Below, piece after piece: positions 24,501 to 37,530 of a DNA stretch of 64,000 bases. This DNA is from Phallusia mammillata. Lineage: Eukaryota > Chordata > Ascidiacea > Phlebobranchia > Ascidiidae. The notes under the pieces were generated by a model, which had not been told where the DNA came from, ran no database searches, and worked only from the letters and a program-made list of their open reading frames with translations. Numbering within the stretch: position 1 is the first letter of the stretch; each line of letters starts with the position of its first letter. The DNA is taken from NCBI GenBank assembly GCA_003260075.1, contig QLIY01000040.1:16397-80396 (forward strand). Direction: 5' to 3'. The position numbers were made by a program, and so were the translations under genes.

Positions 24501-27500
24501 GTGGTATCGAAACAACGCGAATGACAGTTTCTTGACCGCTGGACTAAAACTTACAACATTGTTTCTTATTTCTTTAATGTCGGCCTATTTTAGCACTCCC
24601 TCATAGAACGAATATGTAAGATAAAAACGTATGGTTAACTAAGAAAGAGATTCCCATCGAAGTTGCATATATCGTATTCGTTTTACTATTCAGACGTTTC
24701 GAAATTACTTTAGTCATCATCAGTGAAATAATGATTGTCAAGCAGAAAACGTGTGTTTAAATTCACAGCATAAGTATTTGTGAGCAATTGAAGTGATAAG
24801 TTTTTTAAGACTCATTTAAATCCGCTATTAGGTTTGCGAAAATTAGAAACATTTTGTAAAAAACGATGTTTAATATCGAATCGTGGACCCTAAATCTACG
24901 TGGCTCTACATGCATGCAACCTGCGTTATCGTAGGATCTAAACTGAAGGAGCAGATGAACAGATACGTTGTGAAAGTACGTAGTGCATGGGTGCCATGGC
25001 ACTTAACGAAAACGTTTTTTTAATTAAGACAGTTGCCGGTATCTCCGATCAATCTGAATGTATTTGTCTGGCCACAGAGACACAAGCACTGAACCTCGTA
25101 GCTTATTAGTAGATTTTGTTGTGTTGTCCTGTTAAATAGCCAAGTGTTACTCATATTCTTTCATGTTCAGAATTGAATCTGTAGTGTTACAGGGAAAACA
25201 CAAAAATTTACTAATCCAAACAGCATAATGCATTCCTGTCACTTTTACTTCACCTTGCTTGTTACCTCAATCTCACTAATTTGCAATCGATAAAATAAAT
25301 AGCCTGTTGTTGGTATGCAAGTATCGTATAGTATAACATTTACCTTTTAAAAACTGCTGGAAGAGCAATAGTTGTAATAAATGAAAATAACAAGTGAATT
25401 ATGCCCCGTAAAGGTAGATGTAGTAGATTCAACCCACTTATAGAGGTGGAGATCATCCACACGACACAATCCCACCTTTAGCATATACAATGTACAGTAA
25501 AATGTATGTTTTCCATGTTTGTAACATGTCATAAAACAGCATCATTGCATACATCATATACGATGTTTGTGTACAAAAACGTTTAAGTTAAATTGGCCTA
25601 ACTTTCAATGTTTTTAGGTTGTCGCTCCTCGGTTTGTCGAAAGCGGAGGTCAGTTACACAAGAAGAGGTCCTCCTCAGTGGTCTTACAGGATGCACCGGG
25701 CAAACCAAACCCTGGCTCCGACAACTCGCTTTCTGCCTGGGAAAAAGCACCGCAAGCATCGCTGTTCACATCAAGGACTGGTATAGGAACACTTATATGG
25801 ATTGCTCACTGGTAATCAGAGTTGGTTTTGTATCTTTATCGTTTTTAATGTTTGGACCAACATTTAATCAAGTTTGAATTTTAATCGTGATTTGGTTAGC
25901 TAACATTAGTTTCTAAAATGGGTTTTGGTTTTCAAAATTTAGCCAAGTGTAGATCTTCACATTTTTTTTACCAACAAAAAACGATATACTACTTACTTTA
26001 AAGGGGCATGAGTTTTAGATTTCAAAATTAAGTTTAGATTTTAACTTTTTACCTTAAATATCTTTTAATTACCTACAAAAAATGTAGATCTACACTTTTT
26101 ACTATCTTGTAATTACCAACAAAAGCGACAAAAAGTGGTGTGTGTGAATCTTTTTTTTTTTTTGGTGAAACTGATTTCATAATCACGTTCGGATATCCTG
26201 TTCATGTGAAGCTTAAAGCAGCCACATTGGAATATAAACCTCGTTATGTTTTATGACAAAAACGTGGAAAACAAACAAGCAAATTAAACATTGCAGTATC
26301 CCCGGAAATGCAAGTTATGCCTATATTTGATGACATCGTGTTGAAAGCTGGATCTGTATGCATAAACACTATTACTTTCGGATGTGGGAAACATGTAAAG
26401 TGTCGTTAGAAAAACGTATTTGGTGCCAAGCATAAAGAGGGGCGTTGGAAAAACGATATCGAGGCCAAATACGATCAAGAACCTGATGACAAGCAGACCG
26501 GTTTCGGGCAGCAAAACACAAACGTCAACATGCAATCAATTCCTTGAAATTTATTTTTGTCGACAAGCAGGATAAAGCTAAGGACTAGATCTCGTCTTCG
26601 AACCAGTGGTCGTATTTACATATTTCCAAATTAGCCTACATCGCAAGCACCGCCGTAATCAATCAAACCGACATAGTCAAAACATTACAAATCGTCCCAA
26701 AGATGTGTTTTCTTGTTTACCCCTTGCCAACGTTCGAAGGGAAAATTTGATCCGAAAGTTTTTCTCCATAAACCAATGCCCCACAAGTGTTAAACAGACT
26801 TAAAGTTTAGCTTGCTATAGTAAATGTGTGTGACGTTGTGAAAACAATACGTCCCCAATCAATCAATCAATCATCTCCTAATGAATATTGCAGTTTCTGT
26901 TCCCTTCGTAAAATTTAAGCTCTTTCCAATAAAATTCCAATGAGACTAGTTCGGATGTTTGAAACACGAAGAGCAAAAGTTACAACTGGCATGATATAAG
27001 TCTTACTCGTTTTGTTCCTTTCAAGAATATAAAGTTTTTAATTTATTTACACGTCATACCTGATCGCTTGAAACACTTACATAAACATTTTATTAAAACC
27101 TTTTGGATCGGCCATTTTTCTTGGCCAAACAGCTTGGCTTATGTCATACGATATGGACTCAAAACAACGTCAGTATAACATAGCCCTGTGAAATAGATTT
27201 CATCACCAAACACGGCTTCTTGGTCAGTGATTGGCAAACTCTGTGTACACGTAAGTGGTTCGTTTTTGCAGAGTTTAACTCTTATTTCATTTTTTAAAAA
27301 AGAGATAAAAAAAAAGAAATAATGATGGTATGGCAGCGTTTGGACCTTGTTTTGGTCAAATTGTTCACGAAAATATCTCACTCATAACATTGAAGATGCG
27401 AAATATTTTCTTTGCACATTTTGGTTTTGTAGACTTTTTTGAAGTGCATTTGCTGCAAAAACAAATGGTTCTTTTGTGTGAAACAAACTTTATAAGTTTA

Positions 27501-30500
27501 AGAAGCAATGTCCTTCATCGATGGCGACTAGTTCATTTCCGACTCAAACTCCACATCTAGACGCCAAATAAGCGTATATTAGCGGTTTAATAGTGGGTCT
27601 GTCGAGTAGGTGATTAACAGAGTCAGCCACAAAAGACTCTTCAGGGCAGAGCGGACTTTGCAGACATCGGTTTGCTTACTTTTTTGAAAATCTTCATTTC
27701 CGCAAGCCTATCGTTGCGAGACAGTTTTAAGATCGTGAATTTGTAATTGCTAAACGCACAAAAACCTCGTGAGCACGGAAGTACTTATTGTTGCATTTGT
27801 CCATGTAAAGGCCTTGTTGATAATTTTGATTGAGTAGTTTGATCTGAAGAACGGAAGAACCTATCATTTTCGGCACTTGACTTCCACATCAAAATAATCC
27901 GCCTGATGTCATTTCAGGCATTTCCTAAACGGTTTACCCAAATTTGAATACACATTACAAATCGAATCCTTGAGTGAACGTGACATGACCATATTAAGAA
28001 AGCTAAAACTAAACGCATCGTGTCTTAGTCATACTCTGGTTTCATCTTTACATTGCAGGGAGTCCTTATCATGAAGAGCAACCGTAGAGTAAAAGTACCG
28101 TTCCTCTGTACATAACACTTTTTAACTTTTGTTCAATAAGATTTGCATTATGCAAGGCCGAATTTTTTTGTTTCAACATTAGATTTCAAAAGTTTGACGA
28201 CAAATCACGGTATGGAATGAGCAGTGGGTTTACAAATTATATTCATTACAAGGCCCCTGATACCATTTTCCTGAATCCCTTTTGGCAAATGGGTATCTTT
28301 AACTTTAATTGAACATTAGGATAAAAAATGAAACAAAAACACGTTTCAGATGCTAAAAATCTGCTTTAAACCTTACAAACTCTACCTAAACTCGTATTTG
28401 TTGGAAGTGGCAATGTACAAATTTAAGTGAACTATACAGACTTCCTTGGCCCAACGTTACTAACAATCATGCCCACTCACACAGTAAACTTTAACACAAC
28501 TCTATAACACAGTTCACCCAGCCGATAAAAAATACGAATTTTAAATGCGGTCGCCGGCCGTTTAGAAGTTGCTAGCGGGCCGTACGTTTCCCACCCTTGC
28601 TTTAAAGCCCGCAGAGACGCTTGGATTTCAAACGAGTCCAATTATTACATATTTTTGAGCTGAATAATGCGCCTGATGCTAGTTTTCTGCGATCTGGCAA
28701 AATGTGGCTAGAATCAAATACGAATTATACTTGTAGTTGAGCATATTTGGTAAGAAACAAAGCAAAATCACTTTGTGTTATGCACATGTGCGGCCCGCGA
28801 TCCAATTTTGACATTTATAATTGGCCTTCAAGTTACCATGGATGTGGCCCCCTTAAAATGTAAATAGCAATCTCGCGTTGGAATGCGGTATTAATTTTGG
28901 CCTGAAACAGGTCTAATAGAGTAAATGAGCGTGATAAACCTCACTATAAACAAATAGTATGTGAAATAGTCGATTAAATTCGGGACAAAAGTTAAAGTGA
29001 AAATGACTTTTAGTGGGTCTTTCTTGTGAATCTACGCGCGTGGCCCCCCGGAACACAGCTCGTGGTCCCCCTGGGGGGCCATGGGCCCTGGTTGGGAACC
29101 ACTGGTCTAACCTCAGTATGAACTTTAATGATGCACCTGATCTCGAACAAATTGACATGATTGGTATGTTGTGAACAGTTTAGCAAACCCGACAATGTCT
29201 GATTTCACCCTGCAATTTTAGCCCCGTAATTTTGTTGCAGTATGTCGTAGCCGGTCGATGTTCGAGTCTTGTCAAATTGCTATGTTAGAATCGGAAATTT
29301 CCGATGCAAATTACCCGTTGCAAGTGTTTCAATTCCAAGAATGGCGATTGCAGAGAAAAGTAACGAAACTTTAATGTATCCATTTTGTATCATCAGGTGT
29401 TTACCCGTTTTGTGTTGCCTAAAACTTTGGCTTGATATAGCTGAAAATTTTTGATTTTGAGGTGTTAATCTAAGAGAATTTTTAAATATGCTTTATAAAG
29501 CAAACCTATAGCTTCGGGATTTATTGTGGCACATAGTTTAAAACCAATCGACTATACTAGGAAAATTGTCGAAAATTAATAGATTTTAGTTAAATAAATT
29601 AAACTAACTTACGGTTACACACCAAATTGTAACTTATAAGACACTTATTTTCAAATTAATATTTTCTCTAACTATTTTATTTATTTAGAGCTGTGCACAA
29701 GTCCGTATGGGAACACGTGACATGTTGGAAATCTCTGACTGTGTGGATTGCTTTCAAAGGCAATTGAACAGCTCAAACATACTAAGAGTCCAGAACGTTA
29801 CTGCTTCAGAGGTGCAACACTGCATTGGACAGTATGTCTACGCAGCCCTTAGCAACGGTAAGTTTATTACACAGTTTATATTACATTTTAAGGTAGTACT
29901 GAGTTTCACTTTAGTCACCAAAGACAGAAATATTGCGTATGTACTAAGCGAATTTTTGTTGGTCTGATTTAACAATACATTAAAAGCAGAAAATGTATAC
30001 TGCTGATCTTGCTTTTCAGGCTGCTTTAAAAAACAAACAAATGTAGGATTACGTTTTGGAAAGCTTAATTTTGTGTCAAGACGAACAACGCCAAATTGAT
30101 ATGCTTGTTTTGCTATTGTTTTTTGTTTTGGATTGTTGTTACTTTTCAATGTATTTTGGATGGTTTGCGTCGAATTTTTGTGGCATGTTACAAACTTTTT
30201 GAATATGAATCAGAGCCTTTGAAAGGTTACAATCACTGGTTGAAATTGTTTGTTGTGGTATTCAATGAACTTTTCTAGCATGTCACGCAGTCACGACTTG
30301 TGCAATGCACTGGTCATGAAAACGCACGCTCGGAAAGTATTGACTAATAGGCTAATGGAAAACAGATTTTTTTACAATGTCGTAACAAATCTCTGTTCTG
30401 CGAACTAGGTTAAGTAAATTGGACTAAAACAGCTCAGTTCAAGGGATTAGAAATACCAGATTGCCAGCACTGCAATCATATCTCAATAAACCTGACATTG

Positions 30501-31626
30501 AGAGATTTAATTATTTAACACTTAACCTTGAATCCACCTAGCACCCGCTTATCAATTTTAATTGCTAGTTGCAGCAGGTAGGCTATATCGTGGGCTGCCC
30601 ACAAAATATCATAAATGCCATAACCTTGCGTATAGTTATATTTCCGGTGGCAATTACGAGACGTTATCAAATTTCTTCAAAATTTTATCAATGATACCCC
30701 GGCCCTTGCTTTTATAGGGCTCTTGGTTTTAAGTTCGATTGCAAACCAAGCATTAGTGCTCAACATCAAAACGGCGACAGTTTTGTGCGGTCTTGTTGCT
30801 AGAAAGTGACGGAATATTTATCTTTATCGAAAATGAAATGTGAAATCCTGACATAAAATGCTTATTTGATGGTTTTAGTGACAGACAATATGTTTTCCGG
30901 GGGGGGGGGGCTATATCGTGGGCTGCCGACAAAATATCATAAATGCCATAACCTTGCGTATAGTTATATTTCCGGTGGCAATTACGAGACGTTATCAAAT
31001 TTCTTCAAAATTTTATCAATGATACCCCGGCCCTTGCTTTTATAGGGCTCTTGGTTTTAAGTTCGATTGCAAACCAAGCATTAGTGCTCAACATCAAAAC
31101 GGCGACAGTTTTGTGCGGTCTTGTTGCTAGAAAGTGATGGAATATTTATCTTTATCGAAAATGAAATGTGAAATCCTAACATAAAATGCTTATTTGATGG
31201 TTTTAGTGACAGACAATATGTTTTCCTCGAATGTAGTTTTAGTTTTACTAAAAGGTAATACGCATTTAATTAACACGTTTATGCATATGACGCAGAATCC
31301 AATACTTAAAACCAGATCTTAATCCTAAAATGTTGGCTGCTATTACCGATAATTCTTCATACATCTACCACTAATGAATGTTAGTGTGGAGGTGCGCCAC
31401 ACCAGAGTGGTAATATTTTCGGATTACAAGCAAGATTTACAACTCACTACAAAACGTTTGGGCTTGCAATCTGCACCCAAAGTTCCTCTACAACAAGTAC
31501 AATGAATTGACTTGGGTATATTTTGCTACAGAGCTTCCCACATTTGATCCTATTTCAAACGCCAGAGGCCGGATCACGTTACCTCGGCAGCGACCAGCCA
31601 ATGATTGGTGGTCACTCACAGTGCGG

Positions 31627-31707
<81 letters not shown>

Positions 31708-34700
31708 GGTTTTCAACCTTTATATCGATGAATTTTTCACTTAGCAATTTAATACATTCTCATTTCTTCCCAATAGTCTGCATATAGCAGATGCTAAACC
31801 ATACAAAGATTATTCAAAATTTAGTTTTTTATCAACTTCGCAGGTTATAATCCCTGAGCTAAAATGTATGTTTAAAAACCACATGTACAAATAAAAGTAA
31901 ATTCCTCCTCGCTAGTTTTAAACATCCACTGGTTGGGAACCACTGTGCTAAGCGGTGGTGTTTGAAAGTATCGTCTTTGCTGGTTTAGCTTCTAATGCCA
32001 AGAAAAATCGCTAAACGTTCAAAATATGTTAGTTTTGGACTGCTTTCATTGTGGTTTTATCGTTTTTTGACAGTTTTGGAACGCATATTGCATAAACTCG
32101 TTTGCTGATGACGTACGCGCACGAGATTTCGTCCTGTCCCAAAACCGCCTCACTGTTGGCAACGATATCACTTTTCTTGCCACTTTCAGTGATGCGTGTC
32201 GGTTTGACGCCAAAGACATCGATATCATATGGAGTGAATCGGTTCCAGCCTTCGGTAAGTGACAGTCAAACCAGTGTTACAAACGGGTCTAAAATTGAAG
32301 TCCAAGCCTGGCTCGAACCCGAAAGAGGAAGCCCTAAACCCGGACCGAACCCGCATCGTTTTTGGAGAGCCCGTTTAGGTCTAAGTTTGATTGACAGGCC
32401 TATACATTCTCAGGAAAGACAAATACAGCAAACAGAATATACAACAATAGACAATTGGTCTTGAACAAAGCGTATTATCCGGTTTGACATTAGACCAGGT
32501 CCAGCAACCGGTTACCTAGCTGGATAAATTCATTCAACAAAATACTGACACAGAGTGTTAAGTCAGGCCCGAATCAAGCCCGTTTCTCATGAAAAAAAAA
32601 CCTAAGCCCGAACCGACCCTCTGATTTAAACTCTTTATTTTAAGCGTTTTTCTGTTCAAATACATTTAACAAGATTGATACCAGATGTTAAACTTGTGAA
32701 ATAAAACGAACGGTTGTTTACATCGGATTGGCGCTGATATCGTAGCATTGTGAAATGATGGGCATTAGACTTAACGCTAAGTCACTGGATTTAATTTTTA
32801 AAATGCCGCTAGCCCCTCTCGATAACTGTGCGTATAATTTCATCCTCCACAACCACAAAGCGGCGTAAGTTGTTGGATTTAATTGCACTAATTCTATACC
32901 ATATATGCTACTCGCTATTATACACTAAAAAGTTGTATGTTGAACATGCAACATACAAAAGTTTCTAACTAAAGTTTTTGGTGGTAGGAAACTTGTTTTT
33001 TACGAGTCTTCGACAGATACAGTATACATGCAGCCGAAAATGCGAGGTCAACGCATTGTTCAGCAGCGCTTGATATTGCTGTTAATGCGCCGCACTTTGA
33101 TTGCCTAAACATAACCTTGAAAGCGACACCATTTTAAACAGCATGTTTTGTGGTCCGTTTTTTGCATAGCAGCTTTAATATCTACTTTAATTTGCATATG
33201 CAACCGAGAGACACAGCAGCATGAGCCCGTACAAGCCTGAAAAACCTGTTTTTCGCAGCCTTGCCGCAGCTGTCAAGTATAGGAACCAGCAACCCACCAC
33301 GAGACGGAGACCAAAGAGGTAATATTTTCTTCGACACTCGAGCAGTCGGGCGACTGGAGGTGACAGACGGGGGTCAAATCCCGGCCGAATTGCGGAGTGA
33401 AACTGGTCCAAGTCCGCGACGAAAACGAGCTCTAAGCGAGAAGAGACTAAACGAAATTGCGAGGAGGTTCGACCAACTTGGTCTTATGATGCCGTGCACT
33501 GTTAAGAGTTTTAAGGTACTTTACACTGTTAAGGCGCTGTTAACAAATTTGTTGGTAAAGATGGGTTACGTTTGGATAAGAACGATTGGATTAAAAATGC
33601 ACAGAAGGCCAAACAAAAAATGAAAATATAAGAACCAGATCAACTACACCATTTTTAGCTTACCCCAATAACAAATAATATGCTACTTGACCACACAATG
33701 TATTAAATATAACATGTAAGGGAGATCCAAAGCTCTGTCTATTTAAATGCTGATTTGGGCCCACAGTACGTTTGAGTGTGTTAAATCATGAGGGTAAAGA
33801 TGCTTTTAAAAAAATAGAAAAAATGGCACATTCACCAGGAAAACCGACAATTAAAATGGTTAAATCACTGCGTTGCTCTTAAAACATTTTTCCATTGTTA
33901 GGTAACAGACAGAGAGGGGCAGGAGGTGAATATGCAGACACACAAGAAAAAACATCTTATCGATACAAGCGAGTTCTGGACCCTGGGAAACGACGGCGTC
34001 TATAAACTGACTCAAGATATCTCGATACTGAACTTTACACTTAACTACGGAACAAACGGTTGCTTCTTCGGCGCCTCCGAAGTTGTTGTCGTCGTGGAGC
34101 CAGACAGCAAGTGGCTTACATCCAATGAGCGTAAGCGTTTGTTTACATTTGAATGTTAAATTTTGGAGAACAGGCGCTTAAATTTGCCCACGAATCATAG
34201 TGGTTGATAATATTGTAAAGTGGGTAATCGCATGGGAATGTGTGGGTTGCGTGGAATCGTTACAATAAGGCGGTGATTAGAATCACAAACAGTATCATTT
34301 ACCGCAAGTCTGCGTTGTGCGTTTAATGTCTCATTTGTCGATTGGGCTTTGTACGGGTCCTGAGCTTAATACTTTTGTGTTACGCATGTAAGCAATAACT
34401 GTTCAGCGAAAGTAATAACTCCTACGGAGTACTTGTGACTTAAAGACAAAACAGACCCGAAGGCACAGTGTTAAGTGTAAAGTTCATGGGACCTGTGAGA
34501 ACTCTTCACCCGAGTTCTTTAAGCGGAATCCGAAATGGGACACGAAAACACGTGCGAGCACAAAACCCGACCTGAAACCTGATTTTTTTTCAAAAATAAA
34601 TTTGAAAAGTTATAGATTACCCAGGGTAAAATTATGACAAAAACCACGTGGCCGAGTCATGCCCGAATCAGCAAGCCTGTTTTATTCAAACTTCATCCTG

Positions 34701-35976
34701 AACCAAAGCCAAACTGCATGACCCGACTCATAACTCTGCCGACTGCTCTGCATCGTGGTAAGAACTAAACAGTTAAAAGTCCTATTCTGTTCTCGAACAA
34801 AAACAGCTTCTGCTCTCGAACAGAGTCATGTTTTACCCCTACTGCTGAAGGCAAAAGCAGCAAGCTTTACATCGGCCATTAAATAAATAAGCACAAGATG
34901 TTACAGTTGTCGGCCACTTTGACACCACTGAACTATGTTTTATCACTCCGTTGGTGCGAGTTTGCAGCTGCACGGTCTTGTTATCACTGTATTTTGTGTG
35001 GTTTGTTGCCATTAGAAATTTGTCTTGCAAAATATGCCATTATCCTGATGAAGGCGTCGTGTCTGGAAAATCGAAACGTCGATTATTTGTTATAAAACTG
35101 CTAGAAGAACAATACCCGTTAGGCACAAGATATCTTTGGATGTTGGCTCTGCGTGCTAAGCCGTAACGAACGTGGTCGGTCGAGGTTATTTCATAAGGTA
35201 CGGTGTGTTGATTTGCAGGGGTGAAGTGTTACACGTGCAACAACGTTGAATCAGAAGACAAGTGCAGCAGACTTAAAGATGTGAAGCTATGTGGCTATGG
35301 AGAAATCTGTCAAAGCGAGGTCAGACAAATCGACCATGGAAAGGTATGCAAATGAAATTAATAGTAACTAGTGGATGCGACCAAGTTATGCTAAGTGCTG
35401 TCAGATGGTGGCCGGTATCAGGTAAACCGACACCTTCATGTATCAGTCTCAAGTGATTGTGGCTAAATTGGCACAGCGGAAGGCTAAAAATAGCCTTCGC
35501 TGCCGAAAATATTCACGTTAAGCGCAACGTTACCACTTCAAGCCTTGCATTAATTATTGAGTGGCACTTAATAGCAGGTTCACGACTCTTTGTGTGTCGC
35601 ATATCACAGTGATTCAACTAAATTGGAATCTGATGCAGACAAATTGTAATTGTTTTGACCGCTAAAATGTAGCACGTAGGTTGAAAAACAAACGAAAAGT
35701 GCGGGTTGCCAGCAGCAATTTTTTATGTGCAAAACAGATTACATCATTTTTCGACCTGTTTTCCTCTTTTTTAAACTTGCGAGGCCAGACGTAACCTGTG
35801 AACGTTATCTTATATTCCAGCAAGCAATCACGAAGTCGTGCAAGCAAGCCGAAGCGTGCGAAAACAATTTCCTCAACAACAATCGACTGCAATGCCGGCC
35901 GGGCCAACGTAACAGCGTCTGCCGATGTTGTTGTTCCACCGACTATTGCAACAGCGACGCCATGCACTGCACTTAA
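21510..35976 (+). CDS. Secreted protein with C-terminal Ly6/uPAR (LU) domain
   Basis: Nine exons join with consistent phases to 480 codons: 21510-21585, 25618-25780, 29691-29857, 31532-31620, 32074-32254, 33259-33515, 33902-34130, 35219-35343, 35821-35976. Residues 1-25 are a signal peptide (VLLLLIVVLLVG). A cysteine-rich N-terminal part (C..VC, DCVDCF) is followed by a middle region of unknown fold with a furin-like RRKR at about 279-282. A segment ending in GASEVVVVVEP weakly recalls a PKD-type strand pattern. Residues about 388-480 are a three-finger LU domain: VKCYTC at the start and CCCSTDYCN near the end, matching the CCxxDxCN signature. No C-terminal hydrophobic GPI tail is seen, so secretion is likely. 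The fourth exon is the least certain, because its donor GTGCGG is poor and abuts a G77 tract. Function is unknown. Confidence 0.78.
22390..22680 (-). other. Unassigned ORF-bearing, GC-richer island in LU gene intron 1
   Basis: A minus-strand reading frame of 85 codons (22400-22657) has balanced amino-acid use and a higher GC content than its surroundings, but no family is recognised and no clear splice sites frame it. It could be a retroelement relic, an exon of an unseen minus-strand gene, or a regulatory island. Confidence 0.25.
23070..23430. promoter_or_regulatory. CpG-rich island in LU gene intron 1
   Basis: About 360 bp of distinctly higher GC and CpG content than the flanking AT-rich intron, without coding evidence. 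A regulatory element is one explanation and an old insertion another. Confidence 0.25.
24690..24730 (-). mobile_element. Retroelement-end-like motif
   Basis: In reverse it reads CTGATGATGACTAAAGTAA then TTTCGAAACGTC, a pattern (CTGATGA...GAAACGTC) common at ends of some retroelements. A related block is at 35045-35082. Only the short motif is visible. Confidence 0.3.
26857..26874 (+). repeat. (AATC)n microsatellite
   Basis: Four to five CAAT/AATC units in a row inside an intron of the LU-domain gene. Confidence 0.7.
28475..28600. mobile_element. Dispersed repeat, hAT-like end
   Basis: This block (CTCACACAGTAAACTT ... ATTTTAAATGCGGTCGC ... CCCACCCTTG) matches, in the same order, 1670-1935. 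The CCCACCCTTG end read in reverse gives CAAGGGTGGG, like hAT termini. The partner end was not found. Confidence 0.45.
29040..29103. mobile_element. Single hAT-like terminus
   Basis: The block ends GGTTGGGAACCACTG, which read in reverse is CAGTGGTTCCCAACC, a common hAT terminal repeat; the adjoining GC-rich CCCCCTGGGGGGCCATGG is typical of such ends. No matching 5' end or target duplication was found. Confidence 0.45.
30583..31226 (+). repeat. Tandem duplication joined by G12
   Basis: Copies 30583-30898 and 30911-31226 are both 316 bp and differ at only three positions by eye; G12 (30899-30910) joins them. This is the first G-type junction and lies in intron 3 of the LU-domain gene. Confidence 0.93.
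31630..31706 (+). repeat. Long G tract (77 nt)
   Basis: Pure G run that starts about 10 nt after the proposed end of exon 4 of the LU-domain gene and runs into the left end of a hAT-like element. Confidence 0.95.
31705..31945. mobile_element. hAT-type MITE with left end lost in G tract
   Basis: Left end GTGGTTTTCAACC follows the G tract directly; right end GGTTGGGAACCACTG reads CAGTGGTTCCCAACC in reverse. The two are inverted copies with two mismatches. Sequence after the right end is TGCTAAGC; its expected duplicate before the left end is hidden by the G tract. Confidence 0.6.
35045..35082 (+). mobile_element. Retroelement-end-like motif
   Basis: CTGATGAAGGCGTCG followed by CGAAACGTCG resembles the block at 24690-24730 in reverse. 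It lies in the intron before the first LU exon; no reverse transcriptase is present. Confidence 0.3.
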
Positions 35977-36737
35977 CCGAAAAAGAATTAGAATTGTTGT
36001 TTTTTTTCATTTTTTCGCGCTCGTATAATGTAAACGGGCACATTGCTGCGACTTTTATAAATGTCAGAAATTTTGATTCTCATGAAACCAATGATTTCAT
36101 CCAGTCAAAGTGTTAAGCCGGTATCAGACAACATTTTTTTGTGAATTTTGCATTGTTGGTATATGGGATAAATTATTGACTCAAACAATCTACTTTTAAT
36201 CGAAATATTAAGCCGATTTCACTCTAGGTAACTAAGGTTCTAGCATTTCTTTTTTTGTTATTTCCACAGATTACTTTTTCACGTGAAAACCCACTATTGC
36301 AATTAGTTTTGCTTGATTTTACACCACAATAGTTTGGGGGTATAAGACACTATTTCTTGCTAGATTTAAACTACAAGTCGATATGGGCACACTTGCAAGC
36401 TGCCTTCTTCAAAGCGTCATGTACTTACTATATTACCTGACATCACATATAGTAACGTGTATTCCATCGGTGTCGAGTATTCCATTTCTTGTGCGATATT
36501 AAACTGCTATTTGCGACACCATTGTGTTTTAAGACCAAGATTGAGTGCAGTTGTTTTTTAACTAAACAATGCAACGCATGAATCCTATTTGATTCATCAA
36601 TGTAGTTTCCAGATCGGCATATTCCTTTTTTCGGGGTCAGTAGGTTAGTGTGGAGTTTTTTTGTTGTTTTTTAGAGAACACAGGCAAGTGTTACCCGCTT
36701 TGTAAGTATAGAGAACCATTGCTATACAAGGTCTATG

Positions 36738-36765
36738 ACACTGGTTCTCAAACCGGGGGAACTTG
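36738..36765. mobile_element. Single hAT-like terminus
   Basis: CACTGGTTCTCAAACC followed by GGGGGAAC is like the common hAT 5' end CAGTGGTTCTCAAAC. The opposite end was not found within a few hundred bases. Confidence 0.35.
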
Positions 36766-37048
36766 TGCCTCACTAAGAGAGGAATTTCTAATTTCTAGGA
36801 GGACATTTGTGGCAAGGGGAAATTGGGAAGGAAAAGCTGCGAATAAAAAAGTTCTTGTTTGAATGTTTGTTTATTTAAGACTTTAAAAACTGTACCATTA
36901 GAAATGTCTACAATACACAAAAGAACCGTTGCTGTAACTGCAGTGATTGCTTCCTTTTGTGATTTTCGTTGGGTAGGCTACAAACCAACAAATATTTTGG
37001 TTTGTAAGGGAAGGAATATGAAAAAAGACTTTGGGAAACACTGGCAAA

Positions 37049-37289
37049 AACGTTTTGATTTTCACATAAAGTGTGGCATGGTAAACTATTTTAATGCAGT
37101 GTCAGCTAGCGATACCACTTCTTATTGTGTCTTTAAATACATCGAAGTACTCAATGCTGGGGGGGGGGAAAAAAAAAACGTTTTGATTTTCACATAAAGT
37201 GTGGCATGCTAAACTATTTTAATGCAGCGTCAGCTAGTGATACCACTTCTTATTGTGTCTTTAAATACATCGAAGTACTCAATGCTACT
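37049..37289 (+). repeat. Tandem duplication joined by G10
   Basis: Copies at about 37049-37158 and 37178-37289 flank G10 (37159-37168) followed by an A run. They differ by a few substitutions. Confidence 0.9.
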
Positions 37290-37530
37290 TTCTGCAATCC
37301 AACAATGCGACAAGAATTGGGTAATTATATATTTGACCCATTGTGGCCAAGACCGCACAACCCCGGTCAAGAATATTGATAATTGAAGTCGCCATTCCAG
37401 AGCAAAGTCTGGTGTAAGTAGTTTCCAGCAACTGTAGGCAACTTCGCATTTTTGCGCAACTCACATCTATACATGAAATAAGCAGGGCTACATAACAATA
37501 GCTCCAACAACCAACTCTGATCCAGTGTGA

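Larger units (their letters stand above)
35977..37530. other. Intergenic stretch between convergent LU-domain gene and FHIT
   Basis: The two flanking genes converge here. The stretch holds the G10 duplication at 37049-37289 and a lone hAT-like end at about 36738 (CACTGGTTCTCAAACC). No exon was recognised. Confidence 0.5.
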
